Below are positions 62,976-64,000 of a DNA stretch of 64,000 bases, one piece after another. Each line of letters starts with the position of its first letter. The first letter of the stretch is position 1. Under the pieces are notes generated by a model. It did not search any database and was not told the origin of the DNA. It saw only the letters and a program-made list of their open reading frames with translations. Position numbers and translations under genes: made by a program. The DNA is from Prochilodus magdalenae (lineage: Eukaryota; Chordata; Actinopteri; Characiformes; Prochilodontidae): NCBI GenBank assembly GCA_024036415.1, contig JAMWET010003919.1:356393-420392 (forward strand), given 5' to 3'.

Positions 62976-64000
62976 GAAATGTAGTGTGTGTATTAGTTTT
63001 GATGGTTTATTGGGAGGTGAGACTTTAAAAAGTTTCTTTATAATATATATATAATATAGTTATATTATGACTTCGAAATTTAAGACATTTGTCCTACAGC
63101 TATACCTTTTTTCTCCAGTTCTGTATTAATAGCCACGAAATAGAAGAACAGGTTCATCGTTATCCACAGACCAGAGGGTAAACTTGTATGCTCAATTTTA
63201 AAAACCATTTTGCCGGACCGTCATAATCATAAATTCCTAAAGTCCTCCTTCCATCTACAGAGCTATTTTAGCAAGGCGAGCACTCTCTCCCCCGCCGTGT
63301 CCATTCTCGACACAAGACTAATACCCCCTCGATTCTCTAACATTTTCCAATGTTAAAAAATGTGGCCAGGGTCCACCCGAGCATCATACTGCATTCGACA
63401 AGTGGGGCTAGCGCAACAGATTAGGATCAGCTTGCCTACTTCCATTAACAACCTCCAACAGTGGAGGAGATGTGAATTTACACACTTAGGACAGTCACCG
63501 ATGCTTAAGTGATCAACAACTTAATGATCCCGAAACCATCAGCCCAACGACTTTACATGGACAAAGGTGTGAGTAACGGCCCCTACCGAAAATCTGTGTT
63601 AAAACTCTCTCATTTGAGGCGATTTTATGCAACAGGGGCGACTAACTACTATGGTTTGTAAAAACACCTTTTCGCATTTTTATGAAAGTGTCAAATCTTT
63701 AAAATACGCAAACCCACCGGACTTGTCAAAGTTTTTACCCCCCTCTTTTTTCCCTCCCCTATTATAATTTAATATGTTAGTTCAGGTAATGTAAAGATGG
63801 GGACCACATGAACGAAATAAAGTTATACAGAGCACTTTTTTCTATATTTGGGGACTTTAAATACTGAACTTGTTTAAAGGAGGTAATACATCATTGAGTG
63901 TAAAACCACCAACATGGTGAATGTAGATACAATTTGGATCATTTGTTTTTAATGGAATCTTGTTCAGGGTAATTATGCTACCAGTTCTGACACTACGATC

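Larger units (their letters stand above)
61650..64000. other. Right-end intergenic sequence
   Basis: No gene recognised. It holds a GGTTCTTT-type repeat remnant (62800-62845, with a possible partner at 62505-62680) and a TA/TG microsatellite cluster (62920-62975). Confidence 0.45.

Overview
This is a window of vertebrate nuclear DNA, almost certainly from a teleost fish. The genes are split into short exons with GT/AG introns and AATAAA signals. Their proteins read as clear orthologues of human chromosome 16p13.3 genes. The space between them is AT-rich and full of typical fish repeats: Tc1/mariner transposons, L2/CR1-like LINE 3' ends with microsatellite tails, a tRNA-derived SINE, a decayed Ty3/Gypsy element and simple repeats. 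Nothing looks bacterial or viral, and there is no CRISPR array.

Layout, left to right. (1) 1-4919 (+): end of the long intron and the terminal coding exon of a heparan sulfate 3-O-sulfotransferase, best matched to HS3ST6; its first exon lies outside the window. (2) 4920-20650: about 16 kb with no recognised gene, holding a SINE, LINE ends, a nearly full-length but dead Tc1 element (18.05-19.60 kb) and one small unexplained ORF with its own TATA-like box and poly(A) signals (13.1-13.5 kb). (3) 20656-21455 (-): FAHD1, a single-exon mitochondrial acylpyruvase / oxaloacetate decarboxylase. (4) 22885-28380 (+): HAGH, glyoxalase II, nine coding exons, head-to-head with FAHD1. (5) about 29.0-33.66 kb (+): HAGHL, a HAGH paralogue in direct tandem, eight coding exons whose six internal lengths equal those of HAGH. 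(6) 35085-44780 (-): CIAO3 (NARFL), eleven coding exons, convergent with HAGHL; its introns carry a LINE end, a LINE relic beside a splice donor, an element with 25-bp inverted ends and a Tc1 relic. (7) 45-51.5 kb: LINE and Gypsy debris plus one small ORF. (8) 51.8-64 kb: a 490-bp TG-rich tract, then about 12 kb where I recognise no gene and almost no transposon, apart from a GC/CpG-rich patch with a textbook CTCF motif.

I reconstructed the exon chains of HAGH, HAGHL and CIAO3 base by base. Their coding lengths (924, 834 and 1425 nt) are exact multiples of three and give 307, 277 and 474 residues. HAGH and HAGHL belong to the metallo-beta-lactamase glyoxalase II family (hydrolysis of S-D-lactoylglutathione); FAHD1 acts in mitochondrial oxaloacetate/acylpyruvate metabolism; CIAO3 works in cytosolic iron-sulfur protein assembly. 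They are neighbours by synteny, not an operon.

The most informative observation is the unbroken order FAHD1-HAGH-HAGHL-CIAO3. From memory, in human the FAHD1-HAGH pair and the HAGHL-CIAO3 pair sit about 1 Mb apart. The tandem arrangement with matching exon lengths points to HAGHL having arisen by local duplication of HAGH. I found no convincing undescribed biological system; the least explained items are the two small ORFs with poly(A) signals and the inverted-repeat element in CIAO3 intron 1.
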